Part shown: positions 11,250-23,324 of the stretch, piece by piece
Layout: the number at the start of each line of letters is the position of its first letter
How positions within the stretch are numbered: the first letter of the stretch is position 1
DNA from: Pezicula radicicola
Taxonomy: Eukaryota; Ascomycota; Leotiomycetes; Helotiales; Dermateaceae
Direction of reading: 5' to 3'
Length of the DNA: 64,000 bases
Assembly (NCBI GenBank): GCA_003008705.1
Contig: PDUO01000035.1
Span: 254,101-318,100, forward strand
The notes under the pieces: generated by a model
The model's input: only the letters and a program-made list of their open reading frames with translations
The model's database searches: none
What the model was told of the DNA's origin: nothing
Translations under genes and position numbers: made by a program

Positions 11250-12924
11250 ATGCTTTCGCGACACACGCCCTCTCCTAAGGCAATCTCTTCCCTCTCGACC
11301 CGTGTCATCCCATCCACAACCTGCGCCGCCTCTCGACTACCTACTTCCCAGCAAAGCCGAGGACTTGCCACAGTCCAAGATGCTCCTCCACCCCCAAAGC
11401 GGACGCAGTTTGGCGGTCTGAAGGACCAAGATCGAATCTTTCAAAATCTCTACGGACACCATGGTGCAGATCTGAAGAGCGCGAAGAAATATGGAGATTG
11501 GTACAAGACGAAGGAGATATTGTTGAAGGGCCATGACTGGGTACGTTGAGAGCTATTCTGGAAAAAACGACATCTAGATATTAATATTGAGTTAGATCAT
11601 CTCTGAGATCAAGGCTTCAGGTCTCCGAGGACGTGGTGGCGCTGGATTCCCTTCCGGCATGAAATGGGTATGTCTGGCCTACCATCAAAGCCAAACAGCG
11701 TATTGACGTTCTCTAGTCGTTCATGAACTTTAAGGATTGGGACAAGGACAATAAGCCACGATATCTTGTCGTAAATGCCGATGAAGGCGAGCCTGGAACC
11801 TGCAAGGACCGTGAGATCATGCGGAAGGACCCCCACAAGCTTATTGAAGGCTGCTTAGTTGCCGGACGAGCAATGAACTGCACTGCTGCGTACATTTACA
11901 TCCGAGGAGAATTCTATCACGAGGCCACTGTTCTACAACGTGCGATTCAAGAGGCATACAAGGATGGATTGATTGGAAAGAACGCTTGTGGAAGTGGCTA
12001 CGACTTCGACGTTTACATTCATCGTGGAATGGGTGCCTATGTCTGTGGAGAAGAGACCTCTCTCATTGAATCTCTGGAGGGCAAGCCTGGCAAGCCTCGA
12101 TTAAAGCCCCCGTTCCCTGCCTCGGTTGGTCTTTTCGGATGCCCGTCCACCGTCGCCAACGTCGAAACTATTGCGGTTGCTCCAACGATTTGTCGAAGAG
12201 GAGGAAACTGGTTCGCCTCATTTGGACGAGAACGTAACGCGGGAACCAAGCTTTTCTGTATCTCCGGGCATGTCAACAACCCATGTACCGTTGAGGAAGA
12301 GATGAGTATCCCGCTCCGTGAGCTGATTGACAAGCATTGTGGTGGTGTCCGTGGTGGATGGGATAACCTAAAAGCAATTATTCCTGGAGGATCTTCAACC
12401 CCAATCTTACCAAAGCATGTCTGTGACGAGCAACTCATGGATTTCGATGCTCTGAAGGATAGCCAGTCGGGTCTGGGCACGGCAGCCGTCATCGTAATGG
12501 ATAAAAGCACAGATGTAGTTCGGGCCATCTCAAGATTGAGCCACTTCTACAGACATGAATCTTGTGGACAATGCACACCTTGCAGAGAAGGCAGCAAATG
12601 GACTGAGCAGATCATGAAGAGATTTGAGAAGGGACAGGGTAGAGAGCGTGAGATTGACATGTTGCAGGAGCTAACAAAGCAAGTAGAGGGCCACACAATT
12701 TGCGGTAAGTCGAGTCTTCATTCTATCACCGGCACCAATACTAATGCAACATAGCTCTTGGAGAAGCCTTCGCTTGGCCCATTCAAGGCCTTATCAGACA
12801 TTTCCGTCCTGAGTTGGAGGCGAGGATGCGGGATTATGCACAGAAAACTGGCGGGTCCGCTCTAGCGGGTGGATGGGATCACAATGCTTTACAGCAGGGA
12901 AAGCTCATCTCGCCAGGACAATAG
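11250..12924 (+). CDS. nuo-51: NADH:ubiquinone oxidoreductase 51 kDa subunit (complex I, FMN/NADH site)
   Basis: Four exons (11250-11540, 11596-11667, 11717-12704, 12755-12924) give 506 residues. The first 40 or so ([20 protein letters not shown]...SRGLATVQ) are Arg/Ser-rich without acids, a mitochondrial presequence. [10 protein letters not shown] (residues 109-118) is the FMN-binding glycine loop and [19 protein letters not shown] the FMN/NADH region; [16 protein letters not shown] follows. The N3 4Fe-4S cluster ligands are the CxxCxxC of [12 protein letters not shown] (Cys404, 407, 410) plus Cys450 in GHTIC, just before the last intron. The subunit takes hydride from NADH in the matrix arm and passes electrons to the iron-sulfur chain. 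It is complete, and every motif is intact. Confidence 0.97.
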
Positions 12925-13778
12925 GCTTAGATTCGTAGACTGTATATAGAGTACCCTTGCTGTAATGATTGACTCTCTTTTGTTGCGATCAGCTGTAGTA
13001 AAACGTTCAGAATTTCCAGAATCCATTGTAAACATGGTTGCCCTACTCATTATGCCAAGAGGAAGCATTGATCGCGACGGCCATGTCTTAGGTTCCAAGT
13101 TGAAGCTGCACTTCGAGGCTTTTTGGTGCCAGAGTAGTCTAATCTATAAATCTGCTCATGAATACTCCAGTCAACACAATGACTCAAAATAGCAGCAGGT
13201 CGAGGGATTCAATTATCTTTCAGCCCAACTCCTGTCAGTTGTCCTCTTACTCGAAGTATTATTGCTGGTCACGCCTAAAAGGGTGCATTTGAGTTGCTCA
13301 GGCTATGTCATTCTCGTAGAAAGTGAAAAATGTTCCATGCAATGCAGTCACTGCTACGTGATAATATAACAGTGTAACCCTGAATGATAGTTGGTATTAT
13401 AGGAGTATAGTAACTTTAGGTGAGGTAAGCTGTCTAACTAAATAACATTCTCTTTAAATAACCAGGTTGAGTTAAGTCACTCACTTAATTTTGGTAACTC
13501 AGTTGCTTCAGGTATATCATCTCAAACTTGTTGTTCAAATGTCTCATTCATCTATGAATAACCAAGTTACCCCAGCCTCCATCGTTGTCTTCCTATCCCC
13601 CATCACAAATGACATAATTCATAAGTTGAAAAAAGAAATACAAAAAGGAGAAGGTGGTTGTTCCAATACCATCTAGGTCGTCCGGTTGCCATCAAAATAC
13701 TTAAGTCCCTCCTCCAAGTCATCAAAACGTATAAACCTCAACCGCGTACCATCTACATCAGTACTTCTGACAACCATC
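12925..13778. other. AT-rich intergenic region with degenerate 18-bp motif
   Basis: 854 bp between convergent genes. Bases 13425-13520 are AT-rich and carry degenerate relatives of the 18-bp repeat described at 60.97 kb (for example CACTTAATTTTGGTAACTC near 13482). Short open frames look random. Confidence 0.5.
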
Positions 13779-14805
13779 TCACGCCATGTCAGCACCAGAG
13801 CGTGTTATAGGCTCATTAGAAACCACTCCAGACTGCTGCTCCTCACCAGTAATAGGAACGGAGTATTTAATATCAGGCCTCACGCTTCCTATTGCAGCTT
13901 TCGGAGAGTTGATTCTCGCGGTTAAAGTGATGGTATTCTTGTCAAGCTTCGGAATGACCAGCAGAATCTGAAGTCCGCTATTCGGATAGTATAGTCAGCA
14001 AAGCTATTCTGCCTCCTATCGCAGCAAGGAATGAAGTTGTACTCACATGGCAATATACCCAACTACCGCCCCACCAATAATGCTGGAACGACTCCACCAA
14101 CGATGATTAAAGTAAACACCACTCTCGCTAGCCAAGGAAATAAAGGTTGCAAGAGCCCATAAGATATCTAGATATAGTATGATTGATGTCTTCTTTTGGG
14201 GGCCATCACCACCTGATAGATCATGTTGGCGTCCTCGATATTCGATGCTGACTTTGAAGGTTGAGGTGAACAGGACCTTGATGATTTGAATGAAGTTGTG
14301 AGCGATCGTTATCATCAAGAAGACATCACTGAAATGATTGTGGAGTCAGTTTTATCTGTCTTGAAAGAAAGGAGTTGGGGCTTAAGACTCGAAAATCCTG
14401 CTCGTCAGGAGCAAGGCTTGAGTAACTCAAATCAACTTGATGAAGGCTGAGATGACTCTATTTACTCAAGCCGCATCTAAGAAGCAATAACCTCGACTCT
14501 TACAGTAACGATGGTAGGGGTTCAGGAATTTTGAGCCATGAATGAAGTACGTACGAGGCAATGAATGAATCGCGGCCGTAGTCGACGAACACGATAAATG
14601 CTGACAGACCAAAGATAATAGAAAGAATTCGGATAGCAACAGACGGTGTAAAAGTTATGCAGTATGTCTGGGGCAAGGAGTTCGTATTGATACGATCCCG
14701 AGTTGGAAGAAGTGGATCTTGGGGGAACATCTCGCGATCCTCTCCTGTGTCTGTCGAGGCTCGAGGGAGAGCAGAGTAGCGCGCTGTGGCCTGGGGAGAA
14801 GCCAT
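13779..14805 (-). CDS. Orphan four-helix membrane protein, 243 aa
   Basis: Three exons (14805-14555, 14328-14047, 13977-13779) join in frame to 243 residues. I do not recognise the family. About 50 polar residues (MASPQATARYSALPRAST...) precede TM1 (VAIRILSIIFGLSAFIVFVD). The first splice gives DSFIASDVFLMITIAHNF, leading into TM2 (to KVLF). A polar loop with RGRQHDLSGGDGPQKK follows, then TM3 (IILYLDILWALATFISLA) and TM4, which spans the second splice (IGGAVVGYIAIGLQILLVI). The tail is polar. Even spacing and an Asp-Tyr-Gly turn after TM1 suggest a small tetraspan scaffold or MARVEL-like protein, but that is only topology. Intron 1 is 226 bp, about four times the usual size here, and contains one copy of the 18-bp repeat. 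A second tetraspan gene of similar size lies at 42.6 kb, without visible sequence similarity. Confidence 0.75.
14417..14442. repeat. Single copy of the dispersed 18-bp motif inside an intron
   Basis: On the plus strand it reads GAGTAACTCAAATCAACTT, the reverse complement of the 18-bp unit tandemly repeated at 60970-61108 with one mismatch in the core. It lies in the enlarged first intron of the orphan membrane protein gene. Confidence 0.6.
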
Positions 14806-15777
14806 GATGTGTGAATGTGAAGAAAGGTTCCAACCTTGTTATTGTCGAAGCAGAAGAGGAAGTCAAGAAAGCACCAGAGGGTCTAGCTTATTATGTATGA
14901 GACTTGAGCACCTCATACATACTTCGTACTAGAAGGGCAGATTCGGACTGGCTGACTACGAATAACAGACCAAAGGGAGGCCTTGGATGCGGCACAGTCC
15001 AATCACCATTACCCTTTTTCGTCGCTTATGCATAGCCCGCTTCATAGCCAACTTTGTATTGACGTGGACCCAAAGTCTTTCTTCCAGGCAACCCTTTTAA
15101 ATTCATAAAATGTCTTGCTTTTAGGTCAAATGCTTGGCGTGAAGTCAATCATTGTACGGTGTGAGGGTGGTATGCATCTTCCAGTTACCGTTGGTAAGGT
15201 GAGTCTCTCAAAGGTCATATCAAATATCATTTCCAGCACCGTACATGTACCAGGGATCGGGTAAAGATCAGAGTCAGAGGCCGAGTTGAAATTCTGATAA
15301 GTCAAGGTGATTGATAACGTGCCAAAGGACGGAGTAGTATTGCGTAAAATATCCCTTGCATCTCCAGAAATGTTATGTACGATGCAATAGCTAACACGTG
15401 ACAAATTATATAGGAGCGTAAGGTTTTTTATTTAGGTAGTCTTCAGGTAAACCACTTGATTTAGGCAACTCCCTTAACCTAGGTAACTTAATTTCAAAAC
15501 ATTTAACTGACTTATTTGAATAACTGACTTGATTTTGGTATCTGAAATAAAGCTTGTGTTGTAAGATGTGTTGAGAGCTAAACTCCTATACTAAGATAAA
15601 ATAGGTAAAGCAAATTGGTATAGTTCCAAGATAACTCTAAAATAATTGTGGCAAAATGACGAGGAAACAAATTAGCGAGCAACAACAGCAATAGAATATG
15701 TACCTGCAGCCCCATATATTCCACTGCATACCGAGGCATAGACTGTCGGTTCAACACCATTCTGCTACCACTATCGA
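14806..15777. other. Intergenic region with degenerate 18-bp repeats
   Basis: 972 bp between two minus-strand genes. Bases 15440-15545 carry several degenerate 18-bp units (ACTTGATTTAGGCAACTC near 15450, then CTTAACCTAGGTAACTT and others). A 92-codon minus-strand frame at 15126-15404 has protein-like composition but no recognisable family or partner exon. The part next to 14805 should hold the promoter of the membrane protein gene. Confidence 0.45.
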
Positions 15778-18700
15778 TTACTCAACAAAATCAACGATAC
15801 CCTTCAGTTCACCGAGTAGAAATGGGTCGATTCCATCTAGCCATTCGGGAAGCGACTGTTCGGATTTTAGCTCGTCCACCTCTTCGTCGTGGCGAGCACG
15901 CTGATGCTTGACCTCTGGCATGCCTGGAGTATTGTCATCACTAGCACGCTTGTGGTTTCCTCTTTGGACTGTTGAGGGTCTATCGACGTGCTCCTGTGAC
16001 TTAGTTTCAATTCCATCGCTGTACGACGAGAAGTCGACCACACTATTCTCGAAGCTCGTAGAGAGTTTCGGGGTTTCAAGCCTCTGACTATTAAGCACCA
16101 TAGAATCATCAATACCGGCCATTCCCATCTCAAGTTCTTCTGAAGAATGCGCCCCATACGAGGAACTCGGAGTGGTTCCTGGATATAGGGTTGCGCTGAA
16201 GTCAAATGGGTCACCATCATAGTCCTCAGTCATTGCGCTTTCTTTGCTTCCTTGGTCAAGTTTTGTTTGTGGTGATATGCCAAAGTAGCCGTTATCATAG
16301 TCTTCTATTGATGTGCTTGACTTGCTTCCCTGAAGCTTTGGTTGTGATAGCATGTGAAAAGGGTCATCATCGCAATCTTCTGCCTGTGCCTTTAATTCGC
16401 TTCCTCGTCTAAGCTTCGAAGGAGAAGGAAACTTGAAATCTTCAGGGGGTGATTTTAGTGAGGCTCTCATCGTTCCCTCGTTGTTTTCTTCGTCCTGGGA
16501 ATCAAGGAAGGAAAGTGGGTCATCGCCACTTGCATATACAAACTTGGGCTTCTTGTTTCCAATGCGGATAGGTTTGTCTTCCTGTACGCTACCATGAAGC
16601 TTGTGTAGCTTACGGTAGTCTCGCGGGGCGATCGAAGAGTATGGGGTTGGTGGTAGCTCCTTTGCAAGATCAATATGCTCAATATTATCCTCATATTCGT
16701 TGCCGTATTTTGAAGCTTTGAGCTTTAACTGTTGCGTCGGAATTCCATTCTATAGTCTTGTAAGAAAGGTCTCATCTAATATACGAGGCAGTATACTAAC
16801 AGTGATTTTCTTCGCATTTTTACCCTCAGTCGCTTTAGATTTGGTCGCAACGGTCGCCTGGCGACTCTTCGCTGCAGCTGGCGGCTCGTTTCCTGTACCG
16901 CTCAAAGACTACAGGAACTGTCAGAAAAGAAACATTGAGCTGCCATTGCTGCTAATCGGCTGACCTTTTTGTAATGTTTCCTTGGCTTGTCAAGACCCTC
17001 GTGGCAACACTTATGCTTACACGGTTTGCCATTCTTCAAAGTCCCACCGCGGCAGTTATGATTGCATTCAAATTTACCGTTTTCCAAACGGACAGGTATT
17101 GACACCCTATCAGTCACAGCTCCACTCGTGAGGGAGGGCTTATAGCCTGGTTCATCTTCAGAATCAAAGATCTCTTCAAACCAATCCCTATCGGCATCAC
17201 CTTCCACATTCTTGACAGCAGCCAGCAGCTCACCATCTTCGAAATCTTCGCCTCCAAATTCGTCTTCTAGATCCGATGATCCATATAACTTCTTGGCCTG
17301 TGGTTGTGACGCTGGTTGTACCTGAGACTGTGGTTTCGGTGGCGGAAACGCAGAAGCTGGGATATTGTGCCTCAAAACAACTGAACGACCAGTCCCTACA
17401 ATGTCGTCACAGCAAAGTTGGCACACAATCTCGTCATCTGGGCCAGATAATTCTGCCTGGAAATTCTCATCCCAGCCGTTGTGCAACTTTGCTATAGGCC
17501 CTCGCCAAAAGTGTACAAGAGTGCCATTACAAGTCTCAGCAGTAAAGGTTACTGAGGGCGCTTTGCCATCCCATACAGGAATTTTGTCGTTCACAGTCTG
17601 GAACTTGACCTTGGCGCTAACTTTGACCAGCTGTCCAGACTTTGAAGGTACTTTGTCCGTGATTTCGCCCACGACGTTTAATCTGGGGAATTTGGCCAAA
17701 ATTTCCTGCATTTTCTTGCCGAAAGGTGGGTTCCTACCCATGACTCTCTCGATGCCTGCAGAATCCAAGGCTGCCAGCTTTTCGATACTATTGACACCAT
17801 TGCTGGCAAGCTTCCGAGCTGCAACCGGCCCAACTTGCGGGATTTGCCTGAGTTGCATTGACGAGTCCTCCCAAAATTCTGCAGACAGAGCTCTAGCCAG
17901 ATCGAGAGCGTTTCTGGTAGCAATTGCATCGCAGTCAACTACCTTACAGTCAACAACACAGCGAGCAAGTCGTTGAATACGTTCAAAGATGAGACTCTTT
18001 TCTAGTTGGAATTGCCGCTTGAGACTGGCCGTGAACTCCTTGTTGGTAGGGAGATCAATGCCACTGAGCTGGACTTGGATAAGGATAGAGACTTTGTGTG
18101 CCGTCGTCGAGATATTCTCTTTTATAGGAAACTTCAGAAGCGGTGACTTGTTAAGTTCACGCAAATGAGGTCTCTCATTCGGCTTCATTCGCAGATCCTT
18201 GAATTCAGATGCTTGACAAAGGATATCAAGCTGCCTTATCAGCAGGTAAGCAACTCGGGAACGAAAGGGTAACTTACAATCTGCCCTACTTTTGCATGTG
18301 CAGGGACTTTTAGTAGGAGCTTCATTGTTTCAAACTGAATCATGTATCGTGCCATCGCTTCGCCATAATCGGTGCTCTTAAATCGACTCTCATTAGTAAC
18401 CAGCTTGTAGTTCTGAAGAAGCTTGATGTCCCTATCGCATACCCACTCCAGTCGCTCATCTGCATCCCGTCCAAGTTCTGAGCCTGAGATCTTGTAGTAC
18501 TCTGGGTTCTGTCTCATGCGAACGTTCAGAAACGTTCCAGCCAACCACTGTTTTGCTGAATACATATCACAGACAGTACCAAGTCCTATCTCAGAATTGA
18601 GATGCTCAGTAAGGTTCATATGCAGAGTGCTCTCAAGTATATCTTGTCCTGAGATCATCTTCTGATATCGTTGGACCTGATCTTTTCGAGTCATAATAAT

Positions 18701-20976
18701 GGCAACTGCACTATCATCAAACTGGGGTCTGCCAGCTCTTCCCAGCATCTGCATCACCTCAAGATCCGAGTACTCTTCAGGGCCAGTTGATCGAAAGGAT
18801 GAGGTTCCTTTGAGAACAACGAGATGACATGGAAGGTTGACACCCATAGCTAAAGTTGATGTACAGCAGATAACACTGAGGTTTCCATTGAGGAAAGCCG
18901 ACTCAACCTGATGACGATCTTCTGCATCAAGGCCAGCATGATGAAAGGCAACACCACACGAGACCAAATCCTGAAGATCCTTGTGTCCTACTTTTACGTG
19001 CTTGACAGGAGCTGGCCATGCACGATCATTTGGTCCTTGTCGGGTCCATGTTTCTGCAAGAATACCGGCGGTCTTCTCGCAAGATTTCTTCGTGAAACAG
19101 AATATCATCATTGGCTTTCGGTGCGTGTATTGCGCTATCAGGTTCGGCAGCTTCCCGTTTAATGTCAGGTCGAATGCAAAGTCGTTGGGTGGTCCATCAA
19201 TACCATGTACGTGTTTCTGAAGCTTAACCGGCCGGAAGTCTTCTCCGAAAGTCTCACGATGAGCAGGGACATGCTTATTGGTGTGATCTTTCCCTAACCA
19301 CACAGCAATATCATGGGAATTAGGAACTGTGGCGCTTAGTGCAACGAATCGCACATTTGCACCTATTGTCTTCATCCGAGAGACCACAGCTTCTAATGTT
19401 GCACCTCGGGGATCATTTAGAATGTGCACCTCGTCAATGAGAAATAGCTTCACCAGTTCCAGTAGCTTCCCATGGTCTTTCCACTTTCTTGTGATACTGT
19501 CCCACTTCTCTGGTGTGGTGATAATGATTGAAGCATTCTTGACTTTGTTCATCTCAGCCGAACCGGTATCTCCAGTCAATTCGGCACAAGATAGACCCAA
19601 ATGACCAAACTTCTTCAGCCAATCTCGTGCGCGCTCAGAGCACAGAGACTTGATCGGTGCCATATACACAATCTTGTATCGTGAAAGGCCTTTTTGGGCG
19701 TCAATAAGTCTACATATGGCCAGCTCAAGAAGCACAGTTTTGCCACTTCCTGTGGGCGCCGACACAACAATATTGTCATCAGTCTTGTATGTGGGTGCGA
19801 AACATTTTGACTGTACAGCATTGAAAAGCTCGTATGGAAATATTGAGCGTATCCTATCAGTGGAGAGGTCCTGTGGAGAGATGAGCTGGACGCCATGAGC
19901 AATAGGCGGTGCATGCCGAAGATTAATCATATTTCCTGGTCTCTCCACAGGATTGCCTATGATCTGTTTTCGAGGTGTCTCTGGTGGCTTTATATGCTCT
20001 CCAATGTTATGTTGCCTGCTCCATTGGGTAGGAGGCTGAGAACGGCTCGCACCTCGACGGATACTGGCTCTTTCGGATGGACTCGAGTTTAGATGGATAG
20101 GAGATGAGACACGGCTGTTTTCCAATGCTTTGGGACTAGGGGCAACGCCACCTATGAATATCAGAATTGTTTTGTGCCCCTCTCGTACAAGTCTCGTACT
20201 TACTGATGTTGAATGGAGGCATTATTCGCCGCTGCAGTGGTCCAAATTCATTCTGATCAACTCCATCAAAGAAACTTGGCTGCCGACTGACCTCTCGTGC
20301 TCCTGGCGAGAGCAGCATTTCGTCGCCAAAATGATCCATCGGAGTATAATTTTGAATCGAGTTCTGGGTGGAAGTTTGCTGAGGGTTGAACGGTCTTCCA
20401 TGTTGTAGGTTTGCTTGGATTTTGATGCGATTCTCGGTATTTACCATGGATCGATTCTCTAGTTGACTGTACGCATTACGGGGTGCGAGCGACATTCTCC
20501 GGGATGATGAAGTAGGCAGTGGCAATGGTGGACCTAAGGGCTCATATAACGAGTGGTTTCGACCTGTGGGAGTAAAGAGTGAGCCTATGACATTACAATG
20601 GAAGCTATTCTCCTACTGAAAGTACTGTATGGCACTGTATCTTGGATTATAGAGCTTGGAGCTGGTGCTCCGAATCGGTCTCTATCGAAATGTTCCCTGT
20701 CTGTACGATCGGACTGATGTCAGCTAGCAGACCAAAACCACATCTATCTACAGACCACAGACCAAAATCATTGTATGACAGTGGCTCTTGTATAGGCTGT
20801 CTTCGCATGGTTGGTGGGGCTGGAGCCGGGGCATAATTAAACCCAATAGCCTGATGATTGTCTAGCAAAGAATGGCTTGAAGAAATCTCTGACGATCCTT
20901 GTTGGGGAGCACCGTGGGTGAAGTGCTGGAGATCAAAGTCGTTTCCTCGATCCATTTCAGGCTGCCGCAGAGGCAT
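15778..20976 (-). CDS. MER3: Meiotic ATP-dependent DNA helicase MER3/HFM1
   Basis: Supported exons, 5' to 3': 20563-20204, 20151-18278, 18230-16965, 16908-16801, 16749-15778, with introns of 47-56 bp. A further 5' exon near 20976-20647 encodes a polar N-terminus, but its donor site is not resolved (see findings), so the length is about 1,600 residues. The helicase core shows Walker A (SAPTGSGKT), the DEVH box (FLIDEVHILNDPRGATLEAV), VALSATVPN, CCTSTLAMGVNLP and the motif VI QMLGRAGRPQFD. After it come a winged helix (SEIGLGTVCDMYSAKQW), the join QI/LDILCQASEFKDLR and a Sec63 domain with an HhH (QIPQVGPVAARKLASNGV). A conserved Cys/His cluster (CNHNCRGGTLKNGKPCKHKC) follows, then an acidic Ser-rich tail. 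MER3 extends D-loops and promotes interfering crossovers. The Sec63 plus Cys/His arrangement separates it from Brr2 and Slh1. Confidence 0.93.
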
Positions 20977-21656
20977 TGGTATTTCCGACGGCTAATTTCC
21001 CGTAGAGGGTTAGTTGATAGCACGAAGAAAGAACCTGCAGATAACTGCTAATCACAACGGGCTCTGCATCACAGAAATGAGAATATCGAGAGAACGCTGA
21101 AGTTTGTTGATCCAAGGATGCCGCTAGACAGGAGATCCATTTTGGGAAGCGAAGAATTAACACACGTGACTGCCCTACCCTATAATACCTAGAGTTGTAT
21201 ATGAATTTGAATACCAGAGATGCAAATGAACCTTATGTGGAGTTTGAAATGAATGCTTTTTACGGACGCCAAAGGCCACGACGAAGACATGCTCTACCTT
21301 GAGTGCATACTGTCTATTCCAGCCTACAGCCGCTAAATGGTCTTTTGACATCCATAGAACATGATACTTCTGAATCTATACAACCTTGAGAAGAACAAAC
21401 TTCGCAAAACTTTATGCTTCGTTCGTCTATCCATCATGTAGTGTGGTATCTGTATACCGATGCCTCCTATATAACACCTGTAGCAAATGCTCCCATATCG
21501 ACAGCAATTTGTCGATTGACATTAGACCCACCAACGCCTACAGATCCACGGGACCATGTCCGTAGCTGCCTGGCATTTCAATCCGTAATTTTTACAGCGC
21601 CTGTCTTGGCTTACACCTGGGCAACTTTTACACCTTCTAGTAACTCAAAACGCCTC
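20977..21656. other. Intergenic: MER3 promoter side and transporter 3' flank
   Basis: 680 bp. An in-frame ATG at 21140 and nearby short frames could belong to an additional 5' exon of MER3, but I cannot show it. Nothing else is recognisable. Confidence 0.4.
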
Positions 21657-23324
21657 TCAATCATCTCGTTTGATGCCTTTCCTGCTCGATCCCACTCTGG
21701 AGTGATGTCTCATTGGCGAAGACGGCCTGGATGTTGATAGACCTGCGCTTTTCAAAGCATCCAGGTTCGGATCCAGCATCATCCTTGATCTGTCTTCCTC
21801 GAACTTTGGTGTATAACCGTTGTCGATAGTCGTCTTTTCGTATGACGCTATGTTGATAGGGGGAGGTCGATTTCGCTTACGCTCTGCTCCACTGTAGAGA
21901 TATGTGGCAAACATGACTACCGCAGTACCCAGGATAAACTAGGTAGCAGTTAGCACTACAAACTTCTGAATAGCCGGAAAGGGATATAAAAGCTTACGTT
22001 GAAGCTGACTTCGAAATCGAAAAACCATACGCTGAAGATAAAACTAAGTATGATGCTGATACTCGTAGCGAAGTTCTTGGCGATGTTATCAGCATAGTTT
22101 ATGCATAGGGCAACTAGAACGCCTCCCAAAGCCTGAAAAATAATAGCGGTCCAAACAACTGCGTTATATCCATCAAAAAAGCCATTCTTTGCAATCTCTT
22201 CCCCATCCTTGATGATGACACCAAATATTAGAGCCGGAAACAAAGAATAAAACGAAAGCTGTATGTTTCTTGTCCAGACTGTGACATGTGTTGTGGATTC
22301 CTTCAAGACCTTCTCGAAGTAAACACCAGTCAATCCAGATATACATGCAGCAACCAAAACTGCACTCAGGCCAATGGAATAATTCATGACTGGCTTCGTA
22401 AGGCCCAAGTCTGCTTCAATTCCCTGTCAAAGTTAGTACCGCAATAAATGACAGATAACATTGCAACTAACTTCATATGTTGCACTCCTCTTTTGGAGAC
22501 CATCGGCGAAATTCTCAACTCCCCTCTTTGTTAATTCTACAGCAACCTCTGCTGCGCCATTGCTCAATTGTCCTAGTTCGTGGAATGAACGAGGAAAGTA
22601 GAATCTTGACTGCGAGTCCTTCAGAGGAGAATAGGTGGCAGGATCGCTTGCGGGCAACTGTACAATAGCCACTCCAAAGGTTAACAATATGAGGGCAGTC
22701 CACCTTTTCGCAGAGAGCACTCTTCCTAACATCAAAACGGAAAATACAGCTGTTGTAAGGATCTACAATGGATGTGTAAGCCAGACGCTCGTCGCAACAA
22801 GCAGGAAATCATTACCTTAAGCTGGTATAGGATCTGGAAGTGGACCGCGTCTAAATTGCTGACCGCGATATATTGGAGAGAATTCTGTAAGGTATACAGG
22901 GTTGCAGGTATAGCTAACTTCCATCCATCGCCCGAGAATACGCTCATGTACAGTTGTTCGAAAAGGACGGTCAAAGGACTCGAAGGAGGGAGTGTGCGCG
23001 AGATATCGTACAAGGCGATCGACATACTAACAGCCAATTTGATAACTTCATTGAGCAAAACTGCCGTCGAGGTAAAGTATCTGCGGCTTCCGACCAAGGG
23101 CATTATTCGACTGTAGTGCATAATCTGTATTAGGGTCAATGGTGACGTCTCGCTCGTTCATTGTGGCGCGAGCTTACAAGAATCAGGGCTGAATTCTGAA
23201 ATGTGAGCTGCGCAACGTTAGCAGACGCTTGTAGACATTGAAAAGGACGTATTACAGTAATGAGTGACACATGCTTCATTGGCACGCCGAACAGGGACGC
23301 GCCTGATGCTTCCCTCGTAACCAT
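21657..23324 (-). CDS. Golgi UDP-galactose/UDP-GlcNAc transporter (SLC35A type)
   Basis: Six exons (23324-23256, 23207-23178, 23124-22816, 22762-22472, 22423-21998, 21938-21657) give 468 residues. Exon 2 is only 30 bp (LTFQNSALIL), but all phases close. The nucleotide-sugar transporter signatures are FTSTAVLLNEVIKLAVSM, YTLQNSLQYIAVSNLDAVHF, QILYQLKILTTAVFSVLMLG and SGLTGVYFEKVLKES with VWTRNIQLSFYS. About ten membrane spans are predicted by eye, followed by a 75-residue polar tail with RPSSPMRHHSR. Family members import UDP-sugars into the Golgi lumen in exchange for UMP. The pattern fits the CMP-sialic acid/UDP-Gal/UDP-GlcNAc group, closest in my memory to fission yeast Gms1; the exact sugar cannot be read from sequence. 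The 40-residue loop before exon 5 is longer than in animal members. Confidence 0.9.
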
